Positions 18,628-27,192 of a DNA stretch of 64,000 nt are shown here, piece after piece. Source of the stretch: Coleofasciculaceae cyanobacterium (GTDB lineage Bacteria > Cyanobacteriota > Cyanobacteriia > Cyanobacteriales > Xenococcaceae); contig DATNPK010000060.1 of the NCBI GenBank assembly GCA_036703275.1, positions 1-64,000 of the forward strand. The letters are read 5' to 3'. The notes under the pieces are model-generated. The model was not told the DNA's origin. It ran no database searches and worked only from the letters and a program-made list of their open reading frames with translations. The stretch's first letter is position 1. Each line of letters begins with the position of its first letter. A program made the position numbers and the translations under genes.

Positions 18628-21087
18628 TTGAAACCAATTAATCCATGGGACTTTGTAGTTATCGATACTGAAGGGCAAAGAGAAATACGAGAAATTGCGA
18701 TCATCAACGCTGAAGGCAAATTAATCTATGAAGCTTTTAATTGTGAGCATCCTAATGGTCTAGATCGCGGCGTATTAAGTAAATCACTCAAGATTATTCT
18801 TTTAGACTTCAAAGCAATTGTTCATCATAAAATACTTGTGTTTCATCATGCTAGTCACGACCTTCAAGTATTAAAAAAGAGCTTCCAAAAAGTTAATCTA
18901 TCCTGGCAAGATTTTAACCAAGTACATTGCACCTATAAATTAGCTAAAGAATTTTTTCCTCATTACTATTCTTATTCATTAGAATACCTTGCTAAAAAGC
19001 TAAATTTAAAAGTAGATCGTCAGTACTTTGATCGTGGAAAAGCTCATCTAGCCCGATATGATGCTCAGTTTACCTACCAAATCTATATAACAATTAAGCG
19101 GAAAATGACTTTAACATCCCTAGTAAATAATCCTTTTGGCAGTAGTCGTGTCGATAATCCTTTTCAAAGCCATCCAGACAACATCAATATTTATCGCGAT
19201 CAGTACACCACCTTAGAAGCGGTAATTGACGATATTAAATGCGATCAAAATCATCAAAGTAAAGGTGCAGTAATTATCGGTAAGCCTGGGACTGGCAAAA
19301 CCCATTTAATTATGCGTTTAGCTCAACAAAGATTGAAGCTCAATCGCTTGTTATTTATTCCTTGTCCTAATGATGCTGGCACAATTAAATATCATACTTA
19401 TAGCTGTATTTTAGAATCTTTAAACAAGAACATACCAGGCACAAAATTTAATCAATTAGAGTATTTTTTGGCAAATACCTTTGTTAGCATCATCAAGTCG
19501 AGTAATAATAAGACTCAAAAAATAAAAACCATTTTAGACAATATTGAAAACCATCCTCTTTTGCTTTACGAAATGTTAGGCCAAGAAGGTACTGAAAAGA
19601 GAAGAAAAAACTGGGACTATATTGAAAAATATACTAATGACTGGTGGCTCAAAAAATATGGTGCTGCGGGCTATGCGCCAGAAATTATTAAGGGTATAGT
19701 TAAATTCTGTCGCTACTGTGATCTCAACTATAAACAGTTAGTAAAAAAATGGTTGGCTGCGGATGAATTAGAAGCAGAAGAATTAACTAAAATTGGCTTA
19801 AGTAGCTGGCATGATGAGATTAGCAAAGAAGATTTTTCAATCGATGCGATCGCAGTTTTAGGCAAACTATCTTTGTTACATGAACCGTTAATTATGGTTT
19901 TTGACCAGCTAGAAATGCTGGGATTAGAACATAACCGCAGTATTTTGCTCAATTTTGGGGAAGCGCTCAAAGAAATTTTTACTAGAGTTCCTCATAGTCT
20001 AATTGTCTTTAATTTATTTCCCAATCGCTGGCAACAGCTACAGCAAATTTTTGATGGCTCAATTATCGACCGTATTGCTCAATACCAACTGTTTTTAGCA
20101 CCGCCAACAACGGAAGAAATTCAGGAAATTTTACAGTTAAAAGCAACAGAAGCGGGGACAGATTTAACCAGTTTGTTTACGACTCAGGAACTCGAACAAA
20201 TTATTGGCGATCGCCATTCTATACGTACAGTTTTAAATCATGCTGCGGCATATTTTCGCTATAAATATCAGAATATCCCTTTACCAGATCGCAAAAGCGA
20301 TGTTGCTGACTCAGAAAACAAAGTAACTCTATCAGCAATTGACTCTAGATTAGACAAGCTAGAATCTCAGCAAAATCGATTAGAACGGTTACTTACAAAT
20401 ATTGCTCAAGCGTTAAATGTTTTTACTCATAACACACAAGAGAATCAATTACTCAGCAATCTTAGCTACACACCGCAAGTAAATTCAGCCAAACCTGCTG
20501 CCAAATTTGCAAAGTCTTTAGAAGAAAAAGTTAAAAATTATCTAGATACTCAGCAAACCATACTGGAACAAAATTATCATGAGACGGAAATTCTGCTCGA
20601 CGAAAAGGATATTGGTAAATTACAGGATATTATCGAAGCCTTTAAAAAAATATTCGAGCTAGAAACAGATGTTTTTCCGACTAAGCAAGTTCTACCACCT
20701 CACCGAATTATAATCAATAAAAATCTTTGTATTGGTTTCTTAAGTAGCTGCAAAGGAAGCAAGTTCACCTCAAGAATTCAAAATTACAACGAATTAATCG
20801 CAACCAAAGAACAAATGAGATTTCTACTATGGCGTGATGATCGAAGCGATCCGATTAAACCCAAAACAGTAGGAAGTAGAGAAATAGACAAACTTGAAAA
20901 TACCAAGAATGGAGAATTTAAACAGTTTGAGCGCGATAATCGAATTACTTTTGAACTAATTTATAAATTTATTAGCGATGTCTATAATCAGGATCTAGAA
21001 ATAGATCTTGATACGCAGTTTAAATCTGCACTTAAAATAGTGGCAGATTACTTTCAAGATTATTGGTTGATCGAAGAACTACATTGA
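18628..21087 (+). CDS. DEDDh exonuclease fused to a P-loop (STAND/AAA-like) ATPase
   Basis: An 819-residue protein. Residues 8-165 are a DnaQ-like exonuclease: D13-T-E15, D78 (HASHDLQVL) and H140-x4-D145 supply a complete DEDDh set. After a short linker, Walker A is GKPGTGKT (218-225) and Walker B is VFDQLE (D426). Residues about 490-555 look like the sensor/lid end of an ORC/STAND-type ATPase, followed by a coiled coil (about 573-600) and an unrecognised charged C-terminal domain (about 640-819). The start is TTG at 18628; a stop lies four codons upstream in frame. I do not know a named family with this order; roles in repair or phage defence are inference. Its last 50 bases overlap a startless frame on the other strand. 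Confidence 0.8.
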   Translation: MKPINPWDFVVIDTEGQREIREIAIINAEGKLIYEAFNCEHPNGLDRGVLSKSLKIILLDFKAIVHHKILVFHHASHDLQVLKKSFQKVNLSWQDFNQVHCTYKLAKEFFPHYYSYSLEYLAKKLNLKVDRQYFDRGKAHLARYDAQFTYQIYITIKRKMTLTSLVNNPFGSSRVDNPFQSHPDNINIYRDQYTTLEAVIDDIKCDQNHQSKGAVIIGKPGTGKTHLIMRLAQQRLKLNRLLFIPCPNDAGTIKYHTYSCILESLNKNIPGTKFNQLEYFLANTFVSIIKSSNNKTQKIKTILDNIENHPLLLYEMLGQEGTEKRRKNWDYIEKYTNDWWLKKYGAAGYAPEIIKGIVKFCRYCDLNYKQLVKKWLAADELEAEELTKIGLSSWHDEISKEDFSIDAIAVLGKLSLLHEPLIMVFDQLEMLGLEHNRSILLNFGEALKEIFTRVPHSLIVFNLFPNRWQQLQQIFDGSIIDRIAQYQLFLAPPTTEEIQEILQLKATEAGTDLTSLFTTQELEQIIGDRHSIRTVLNHAAAYFRYKYQNIPLPDRKSDVADSENKVTLSAIDSRLDKLESQQNRLERLLTNIAQALNVFTHNTQENQLLSNLSYTPQVNSAKPAAKFAKSLEEKVKNYLDTQQTILEQNYHETEILLDEKDIGKLQDIIEAFKKIFELETDVFPTKQVLPPHRIIINKNLCIGFLSSCKGSKFTSRIQNYNELIATKEQMRFLLWRDDRSDPIKPKTVGSREIDKLENTKNGEFKQFERDNRITFELIYKFISDVYNQDLEIDLDTQFKSALKIVADYFQDYWLIEELH

Positions 21088-21139
21088 TTGCTATCGGTGA
21101 CCAACTGCATCTAAACTGCGATCGAGTTAAACAATCTAA

Positions 21140-21349
21140 TCTATCTGTTTGCGAACCGTCTTTGGCATTTACTTTTGGCACAATATCGGGACGTTCCATG
21201 TTTTCCCAACCCGCAGGGCGTTTAGAATTATACCAAGCAACTGAACCTATAGTTACAGCCGCTAAAAAACCGACTACGTAAACTGCAACGAAATAAGTAG
21301 GGAATTCTGCCGCTACTGCAAATAGTAAACTTATAGCAAATAAATAATT
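21140..21349 (-). pseudogene. Startless small single-helix protein, resembling a photosystem II-associated subunit
   Basis: The minus strand reads an open frame from a TGA at 21350 with the core FPTYFVAVYVVGFLAAVTIG followed by SVAWYNSKRPAGWENMERPD and IVPKVNAKDG. One hydrophobic helix followed by a basic tail ending in a PDxVPK motif recalls small cyanobacterial thylakoid proteins (the Psb35/Ssl2148 type comes to mind, unverified). No ATG, GTG or TTG precedes the helix: the likely start position reads ATA. The frame also overruns into the 3' end of the ATPase gene. I call it a remnant with a lost start codon; use of a non-standard start is the alternative. Confidence 0.45.
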
Positions 21350-21666
21350 TCAGCTTGATAGTGTCGCAATTTTAAGCCGAGGGACGCGGCGGTTTCTTGC
21401 GCTTGTCCAATCGGCTGGTTAAGAAGTGATTTTAAATTGATTTTTATTCCTTCTTCTACGGAAGATTTTTGTCTCCCACTAGCGGAGGCTTTGTACTTTA
21501 GCGATCGCCTTGTCTGCTCGGATATTCCAATTTTTCGAGAAATAACTAAATAACTAAGTGCTGAAAAATATTATTAAAGATCGCTGCTAAATGTCGCCAA
21601 CGAAATTCGGTCTAAAATATTTTATAGTTGTTTTTTTAAAATAGTCAGCCGATAACTTAACTTTAC
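21350..21666. other. Gap with a startless open frame of unknown origin
   Basis: No complete gene. On the minus strand a frame of about 80 codons without a start runs from about 21570 to 21331, containing ISRKIGISEQTRRSLKYKAS and LLNQPIGQAQETAASLGLKL. The first part has a helix-turn-helix look. The frame overlaps the small-protein remnant at its end. This is probably residue of a decayed gene. Confidence 0.3.
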
Positions 21667-21885
21667 TCAATTAAGATTCTCAGTTGATAAAGAATTTAAA
21701 CTAATTACCAAAGGGATCGCAACTAAGCATAATTTAAGTATCCAAGGCGCACAAAATAGAGTTAACAAAGAAAAGGCTATAGAGGTAAATCGCATCCCAG
21801 CTTTAAAAACATCGTCATCTATTTTAGAACTTATGTATAGTGCGATCGCAGCAACGAACAGAGTCACCAGTGAAAGGGTGAGCAT
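21667..21885 (-). CDS. Small two-helix membrane protein
   Basis: A 72-residue protein with hydrophobic segments at about 2-18 and 34-63, separated by the charged turn SSKIDDDVFKAGMRF. Its composition and the turn resemble small hypothetical proteins conserved in cyanobacteria. The ATG is followed by a clean frame and an AATAAGAGGAATAATA-type leader supplies a ribosome-binding site. Function unknown. Confidence 0.6.
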   Translation of the reverse strand: MLTLSLVTLFVAAIALYISSKIDDDVFKAGMRFTSIAFSLLTLFCAPWILKLCLVAIPLVISLNSLSTENLN

Positions 21886-22105
21886 TTTATTATTCCTCTT
21901 ATTATTTAGATAGTGGTGTCTTTGCCGTTGTCAAAAACCGAGCTTCGCTTCAATCTTACTGTTACGACTGGCTATAAAATTTAAACGGTCATTAACCCTA
22001 ATATTAAGATATTATAACTTCCAATTTTTTTGTCAATATATAAGTATAACTAAACAATTAAAGTAAAGATTTAATTTAGATCGCTGTTTAGTGCAACAAC
22101 GCCAA

Positions 22106-24118
22106 TTACTTAGTAATTTCTGACCGCGGAAACTGGGGAACGAGTGAGGGATAACGCTCTAGCCAAGCTTGACAAGCAGAGCGCAATTCTTCCCTTTCTT
22201 CAAGGCTAAGACCTTGAGGATCGAAACGGTAGCGATAATGCATGGTAATAATCCTATTTAGCCCATCAAATATAGCTGAATTGTCTGAGATATTTTGTAG
22301 CCGTTGTAGCCAATCTTGCCAAGTTTCAGCGCGATCGCGAATCAGCCCTAATTTATTTAATTCCTGTTCGATTAGATAAATCTCTGAGTCTTCACCGACA
22401 GCTAATTCAGCAGATTCTTTTGGTTTAATTCGCAAGGCGGTTAATTGTCTTTTGTGTCCCTGGCGGGTAAACTGCCGAACCAAAATAAACGCTAAGGGGA
22501 AGACAAACCACCACAGATATTTAAGTCTGCCCATGTTGCCAATTATTGCTAATATTTGGGAAAATTTAAACTGAATTAGCGATCCCAAGTCTTGTAGATA
22601 TTGCCAATTAGAGGTCGCATTATCTTCGATCGCCACCCAGGAAGAGGGAGTAGTATCAAAAGCCTGCCATTGACCATCAAGATATACCTGCGTCCAAGCA
22701 TGAGCATGGCGATCGCGCACAATATATTGTCTCTCTAAAGAGCTTAATTCGTGAACAGAATAACCAACGGCGTAACGAGTCGGAATACCTACACCTCGCA
22801 ATAACAAGGTGGTAGCAGTAGCAAAATATTCACAGTGTCCCGAACGATGGCGCAAAAGGAATGCAGATAACGGAGTTTGATTGCTACGCCGTCGTGCTAA
22901 TTCCAAAGAATAGTTAAACTCCTGGCTAAAAAACCGCTGAACAATGTTTAAGACTTCCTGGGGTGATTTATCTGTTAGTTCTAAATCGCTGATGATAGTC
23001 GCGATCGCAGGCTGCTCTTGGTCTATTATTTGTAAATCCGCTGCTGTAGGAGGACTATCTACAGACAACTTGGGATCGTATTGCACCCGATAAGACAACC
23101 AAGTCGATTCAGCCATCACCTGCACTGTACCATATTGATTTTGCTCAATTTTTGCTGCGGGTAGTTGAGTTATTTGAAAACTACCCTCGGGAAGCTTGAT
23201 TAAACCTTGACTATCAGCTAAATTTTCACTAATAGTTACTTCTTTCTCCTGGGAAGACTTCTGATTGAGAATCCAGGTATTTTCAGCTTGTCCTGGTTTG
23301 ATGGGGGTAAATTTTGCCTGAGTCGCTCCCCAAAACCCTGAAGAATATTTATTGTATGTAGCTCGTCGAATTAAACTTGGTGCAGGTTGCTGGAGTGAGG
23401 GTTTGAGACGCAAAACAATCTTATTTGACTGTTTGACTGAGCCAAGATCGCCAATAGCAGTACTAACCTGATTGGGATCGGTTTGAGGACGATAAAAACG
23501 GTAGAACAACCTAGATGTGTTTTGTGCTAAAGATACTTGTAGATGATGTAGTCCAATATGTCCTATCTGCCCTAGAGCGATCGCTAATAGTATTAAACCC
23601 AAGAAGACTATAGTAGAAAATCTTTTCGATCTAATGGAAATAAGAACAGCACCAATTAAACTAACAGCAACAGCATAAAAAAACGAGTTTCGAACATTAG
23701 CGGCACTAGCAGCCAAGATACAAATAGCGAAATAGGGAAAAGTTAAGTTAAGAGGAAATAGCTGTTGTCGATCGCCTTTTTCTTGGAAGAACAACAGGGC
23801 ATGAAGATCGACGCGATCGCTTGTGGAATATGCTTGAGCAATTAACAAAGGCGCGCAAATTATCGGTAGCCACTGAAAGAAACTAAAGATTAGCTGCAAA
23901 GAGCGATCGCTTACCAATAGATAAATCAAGATCCCGATCAGCAATATTGTACAAATATGAGAAGTGGATCGGAAATCAGCCGTAGTTAGATTCCAGCGCC
24001 AGTTTATGTATCGTGAACCTTCGTAAGCGATCGCTAAGGGAATGGCAACAATCCAAAAACCTGTTTGCCAACCCCAAAATAAAATGGTTATGCCGAGCAA
24101 AAATGGTGGGAGGTTCAT
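22106..24118 (-). CDS. TgpA-type membrane transglutaminase-like protein
   Basis: A 670-residue protein: an N-terminal membrane domain with several helices (about 1-205, DUF3488/TgpA_N type), a periplasmic part with a transglutaminase-like core, one late helix (about 535-550) and a cytoplasmic tail resembling DUF4129. The papain-like triad is visible as Cys429 (SGHCEYFA), His473 (HAHAW) and Asp488 (FDTTPS). Genes of this type are commonly paired with DUF58 genes, as here, 28 bp apart and in the order DUF58-tgpA. The natural substrate is not established. Confidence 0.88.
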   Translation of the reverse strand: MNLPPFLLGITILFWGWQTGFWIVAIPLAIAYEGSRYINWRWNLTTADFRSTSHICTILLIGILIYLLVSDRSLQLIFSFFQWLPIICAPLLIAQAYSTSDRVDLHALLFFQEKGDRQQLFPLNLTFPYFAICILAASAANVRNSFFYAVAVSLIGAVLISIRSKRFSTIVFLGLILLAIALGQIGHIGLHHLQVSLAQNTSRLFYRFYRPQTDPNQVSTAIGDLGSVKQSNKIVLRLKPSLQQPAPSLIRRATYNKYSSGFWGATQAKFTPIKPGQAENTWILNQKSSQEKEVTISENLADSQGLIKLPEGSFQITQLPAAKIEQNQYGTVQVMAESTWLSYRVQYDPKLSVDSPPTAADLQIIDQEQPAIATIISDLELTDKSPQEVLNIVQRFFSQEFNYSLELARRRSNQTPLSAFLLRHRSGHCEYFATATTLLLRGVGIPTRYAVGYSVHELSSLERQYIVRDRHAHAWTQVYLDGQWQAFDTTPSSWVAIEDNATSNWQYLQDLGSLIQFKFSQILAIIGNMGRLKYLWWFVFPLAFILVRQFTRQGHKRQLTALRIKPKESAELAVGEDSEIYLIEQELNKLGLIRDRAETWQDWLQRLQNISDNSAIFDGLNRIITMHYRYRFDPQGLSLEEREELRSACQAWLERYPSLVPQFPRSEITK

Positions 24119-24146
24119 TTAAATAACTTAAGGATCAAATGTTTAG

Positions 24147-25484
24147 CTAATAATTTGATTGAATATTCATTAGTGCTGTTTGTATTTTGCCCATGGGTAA
24201 TATATATAAATTTTCTACATCTAAATTGCTAAACTGTTCGTCTTCAGTCAGCAACAAAACTAAAAGCGGAATATTAGATCCTTGCAGATGTTCAACTAAT
24301 TTCCTTCTCTCTTCGTCCCAACCAATCAAAATACAGATACAGCCGCTCAACATTGATGTTTTTTCAATTACCGCAGCCGTCAGGTAATCAAAAGTTTTAT
24401 CCTGACAAGCCGTAACCCCCGCCAAAATTTCTAGCATTTGTTCGCTGCTGCCCAAACCTCTTCCTGAAGTAAAGCAATAGGACTCTAAGCCGACAAACAT
24501 TAAATCTAATAATGATTCTTGGGTATCAAAGTCCCAGGCGAAAGATGCTGCTACAGAAACAGCTTCTTCGAGAATTTCACTTGGACTCTGAGCTGAAAAA
24601 GTATCTAAAATAAGTGCATGGCGGACAAAGTACTCGTTTTTTTCTTCTCTAACTACAGGCTTGCCTGTTTTTGCCCAGCTTTTCCAATGAATCTTACGTA
24701 GAGGATCTCCTGGACGATAATCCCGTAGAGCCACAAATTCTTCAGAGTCGCCAACGGAGAAAGCCAGACTCACGCTGCCCGATTGTGCCATTCTCGAGCC
24801 TGGTAGGTCAATCATGGGTAACTGATAACGTTGGGGTAGAACCAATAAAGACTGAGGTAAATTAATGGTTTTAGCAGCATTAAATAAATTAAACGGATCG
24901 GGGCGTAAAATACTAATTCCCGTCAGACGAATCGCACCTCTATGCGTGGGCGTAATTTCTGCTTTAATTTCCGTTGTACTTTGAGATTTCAAACTAGGTA
25001 AGGCGATCGCGCCTACCTTAGCCTTTTGTTTTTGGGAGATCGCTTTTAACCAATGAAGATAAATAAAGGTTAGAGAATTAATCGAGCCTTTCCGGCTAGC
25101 AGATTTGATGATTCGCTCAAACTCAACTAAGGTAAATTTAGGATGAGCAATTGCTTCTAAAAGTAGTAGGCCCGTCTGTATTTTTTGGCTGCGACTAGTA
25201 ATAGTAATTCGATAAAATAATTTAGAACCAACGGTTGCAAATCGCGGTAAACTTCGCTGCACTTCATAATGCTCGGGGAAATGAAAGCTATATATGACCG
25301 CAATAATTAAAACCGCTAATAAAAAAGTCAAAATTTGATACGCCATAGTTTGCTTCGTATCTAAACCAATAACTACAGTCGCTACCAGACAGACTAAAAT
25401 AGCCCAACCAGCAGGAGTAAAACGCTTTAGTAGCCACTGCTGTATTCTGTAGCCCAACCAAAACAGACGATAGAGAAATTTCAT
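24147..25484 (-). CDS. DUF58 domain protein
   Basis: A 445-residue protein with two N-terminal membrane helices (about 23-42 and 48-66) and the DUF58 core motif DYRPGDPLRKIHWKSWAKTG (about 258-277). A von Willebrand A-like fold follows (LILDT at about 293). It is first in the two-gene unit with the TgpA-like gene. DUF58/TgpA/MoxR groups are thought to act in envelope protein maturation or stress; no MoxR ATPase gene is adjacent here. Confidence 0.88.
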   Translation of the reverse strand: MKFLYRLFWLGYRIQQWLLKRFTPAGWAILVCLVATVVIGLDTKQTMAYQILTFLLAVLIIAVIYSFHFPEHYEVQRSLPRFATVGSKLFYRITITSRSQKIQTGLLLLEAIAHPKFTLVEFERIIKSASRKGSINSLTFIYLHWLKAISQKQKAKVGAIALPSLKSQSTTEIKAEITPTHRGAIRLTGISILRPDPFNLFNAAKTINLPQSLLVLPQRYQLPMIDLPGSRMAQSGSVSLAFSVGDSEEFVALRDYRPGDPLRKIHWKSWAKTGKPVVREEKNEYFVRHALILDTFSAQSPSEILEEAVSVAASFAWDFDTQESLLDLMFVGLESYCFTSGRGLGSSEQMLEILAGVTACQDKTFDYLTAAVIEKTSMLSGCICILIGWDEERRKLVEHLQGSNIPLLVLLLTEDEQFSNLDVENLYILPMGKIQTALMNIQSNY

Positions 25485-25883
25485 TTACCAAAAGTAAGTC
25501 ATTCACCAAAGCACCATCTTGGCACAGGTATTTCGAGTAGCGAGTTAATTTAAAAATTTAGCTATTTCTCAGGTTTTAGTTGGCTTCTCTTCAGCTAAAC
25601 CAGAGATCTTAAAGCTGACGAATACGACATTAAAAGTTCGGCAATCCACCTTTTAAATAGGTTTTTGCATAATTATTTTTGGTTCATCATAATAAGTAAG
25701 AGGCAATATTATCCTAGGCAATTAAACATTGCTTGAAGGTATTGAATTGTGGGTAGCTTAATCCCCAAAAAACTAGTTGAACCTTTGTCCCAGACTAAAC
25801 GTCTAAACACACAGTCGGATTCAAATTAGAAATTAAGAAGTATCGCTGACTTTTGAAGTTTATAAGGAGTCATAACTGTATAG
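25485..25883. other. 399-bp region between divergent DUF58 and sigma-factor genes
   Basis: No gene, tRNA or strong hairpin. It must carry the promoters of both divergent units. A ribosome-binding site AAGGAG lies at about 25863 ahead of the sigma-factor ATG. No promoter box is strong enough to call. Confidence 0.5.
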
Positions 25884-26867
25884 ATGCCTAAAGCCAACAT
25901 CGAAAAAACAACCCCTAAAAAAAACTACTCAGCAGATATGGTTAGAACTTATCTGCATGAAATTGGTCGGGTACCCTTGTTAACCCACGAACAAGAAATT
26001 GTCTATGGGAAGCAAGTACAGAAAATGATGATCCTGTTGACGGAAAAAGAAGAGTTAGAGAGTCAGTTAGAGACTACACTCAGCCTGAAGGAGTGGGCAA
26101 AAACTGCCCAAATGAGTGAAATTGAACTTAACAGGATTATTAGAGAAGGTCAAAGAGCCAAGAAAAAAATGATCGAGGCAAATTTGCGCTTAGTAGTGGC
26201 GATCGCCAAAAAATACCAAAAGCGCAATATGGAATTTCTCGATCTCATTCAAGAAGGTAGCCTTGGTTTAGAGAGGGGTGTAGAAAAATTCGATCCCACT
26301 AGAGGTTATAAGTTTTCTACTTATGCTTACTGGTGGATTCGTCAAGCTATCACCAGAGCGATCGCCCAACAGGCGCGTACCATTCGTTTGCCAATTCACA
26401 TTACTGAAAAGCTCAATAAAATTAAAAAAACTCAACGTGAACTGGCTCAACAGCTAGGACGTAGTGCAGAAGTAGCTGAAATTGCTCAAGAATTAGGTTT
26501 AGAAACTGAACAAATTCGCGAGTACTTAAGTATTGCCCGTCAGCCAATTTCTCTAGACGTTCGAGTCGGCGACAATCAGGATACTGAGTTATCAGAATTG
26601 CTCGAAGACGATGGACTTTCTCCTGACCACTATGCAACTCAGCAGCTATTGCGTAACGATTTATACAATTTGATGGCGGATTTATCTCCCCAACAACAAG
26701 AAGTTATTTCTTTACGCTTTGGTTTAGATGATGGCAAAGAGTTGTCTTTGGCTAAGATTGGTCAAAGAATGAGCTTGAGTCGCGAACGGGTACGTCAGTT
26801 AGAACATCAGGCTCTAGCACTACTCAGAAGACGTAGAAGCTATGTTAGAGAGTATATAGCTAGCTAA
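25884..26867 (+). CDS. Group 2 RpoD-like sigma-70 factor
   Basis: A 327-residue sigma factor lacking region 1.1. Region 1.2 is DMVRTYLHEIGRVPLLTHEQE; region 2 contains ANLRLVVAIAKKYQKRNMEF and the promoter-melting TYAYWWIRQAITRAIAQQ; region 4.2 ends with SRERVRQLEHQAL. Cyanobacterial group 2 factors (SigB, SigC, SigD, SigE) are non-essential and respond to light, heat, nitrogen or salt. The sequence is nearest the SigB/SigD type from memory, but the exact letter needs a tree. It precedes the ACP-synthase fusion by 325 bp. Confidence 0.9.
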   Translation: MPKANIEKTTPKKNYSADMVRTYLHEIGRVPLLTHEQEIVYGKQVQKMMILLTEKEELESQLETTLSLKEWAKTAQMSEIELNRIIREGQRAKKKMIEANLRLVVAIAKKYQKRNMEFLDLIQEGSLGLERGVEKFDPTRGYKFSTYAYWWIRQAITRAIAQQARTIRLPIHITEKLNKIKKTQRELAQQLGRSAEVAEIAQELGLETEQIREYLSIARQPISLDVRVGDNQDTELSELLEDDGLSPDHYATQQLLRNDLYNLMADLSPQQQEVISLRFGLDDGKELSLAKIGQRMSLSRERVRQLEHQALALLRRRRSYVREYIAS

Positions 26868-27192
26868 ATTTTCCAGATATTTTTTTCAATTACTGGCGAT
26901 CTCCACTAGTTTGTTATAAATTCGATCTATTAATTTATAGATCTGTATGTTGATAACAAAAGGTGAGGTCGCCATTATATTAATATTACCAACTAAGCAA
27001 TTTAAACTAACCCCTGCTGAATACTCTAGTATTTTGGTGGGGGTTCATGGCAGAATAACCATCGAGAGCGATCGTTTTGGCCTAGAAGGTGTCGGCTAGA
27101 CCAGAAAATCAACGACTCGAAGGAAATTCATTCTCTGGTGGGAGTTAAATTCTCTTCAGTGAATTTTTAATTAAGTGGTGTAGGAGTAAACA
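26868..27192. other. 325-bp structured leader region between sigma factor and synthase
   Basis: Two inverted structures are visible. An 81-bp outer pair lies at 26894-26974 (TGGCGATCTCCAC against GGTGAGGTCGCCA, two mismatches) with an inner pair GATCTAT/ATAGATC. A second, GGCCTAG...CTAGACC, lies at about 27078-27101. The first may end the sigma-factor transcript. The second lies in the leader of the synthase gene, whose GGAG-bearing ribosome-binding site is at about 27182. No gene is present. Confidence 0.5.

Noticed and set aside
21063-21281. A 72-residue plus-strand gene at the end of the ATPase gene
   Set aside because: It overlaps the ATPase 3' end, has no recognisable family and is opposite the minus-strand frame with thylakoid-protein resemblance, which explains the sequence better.
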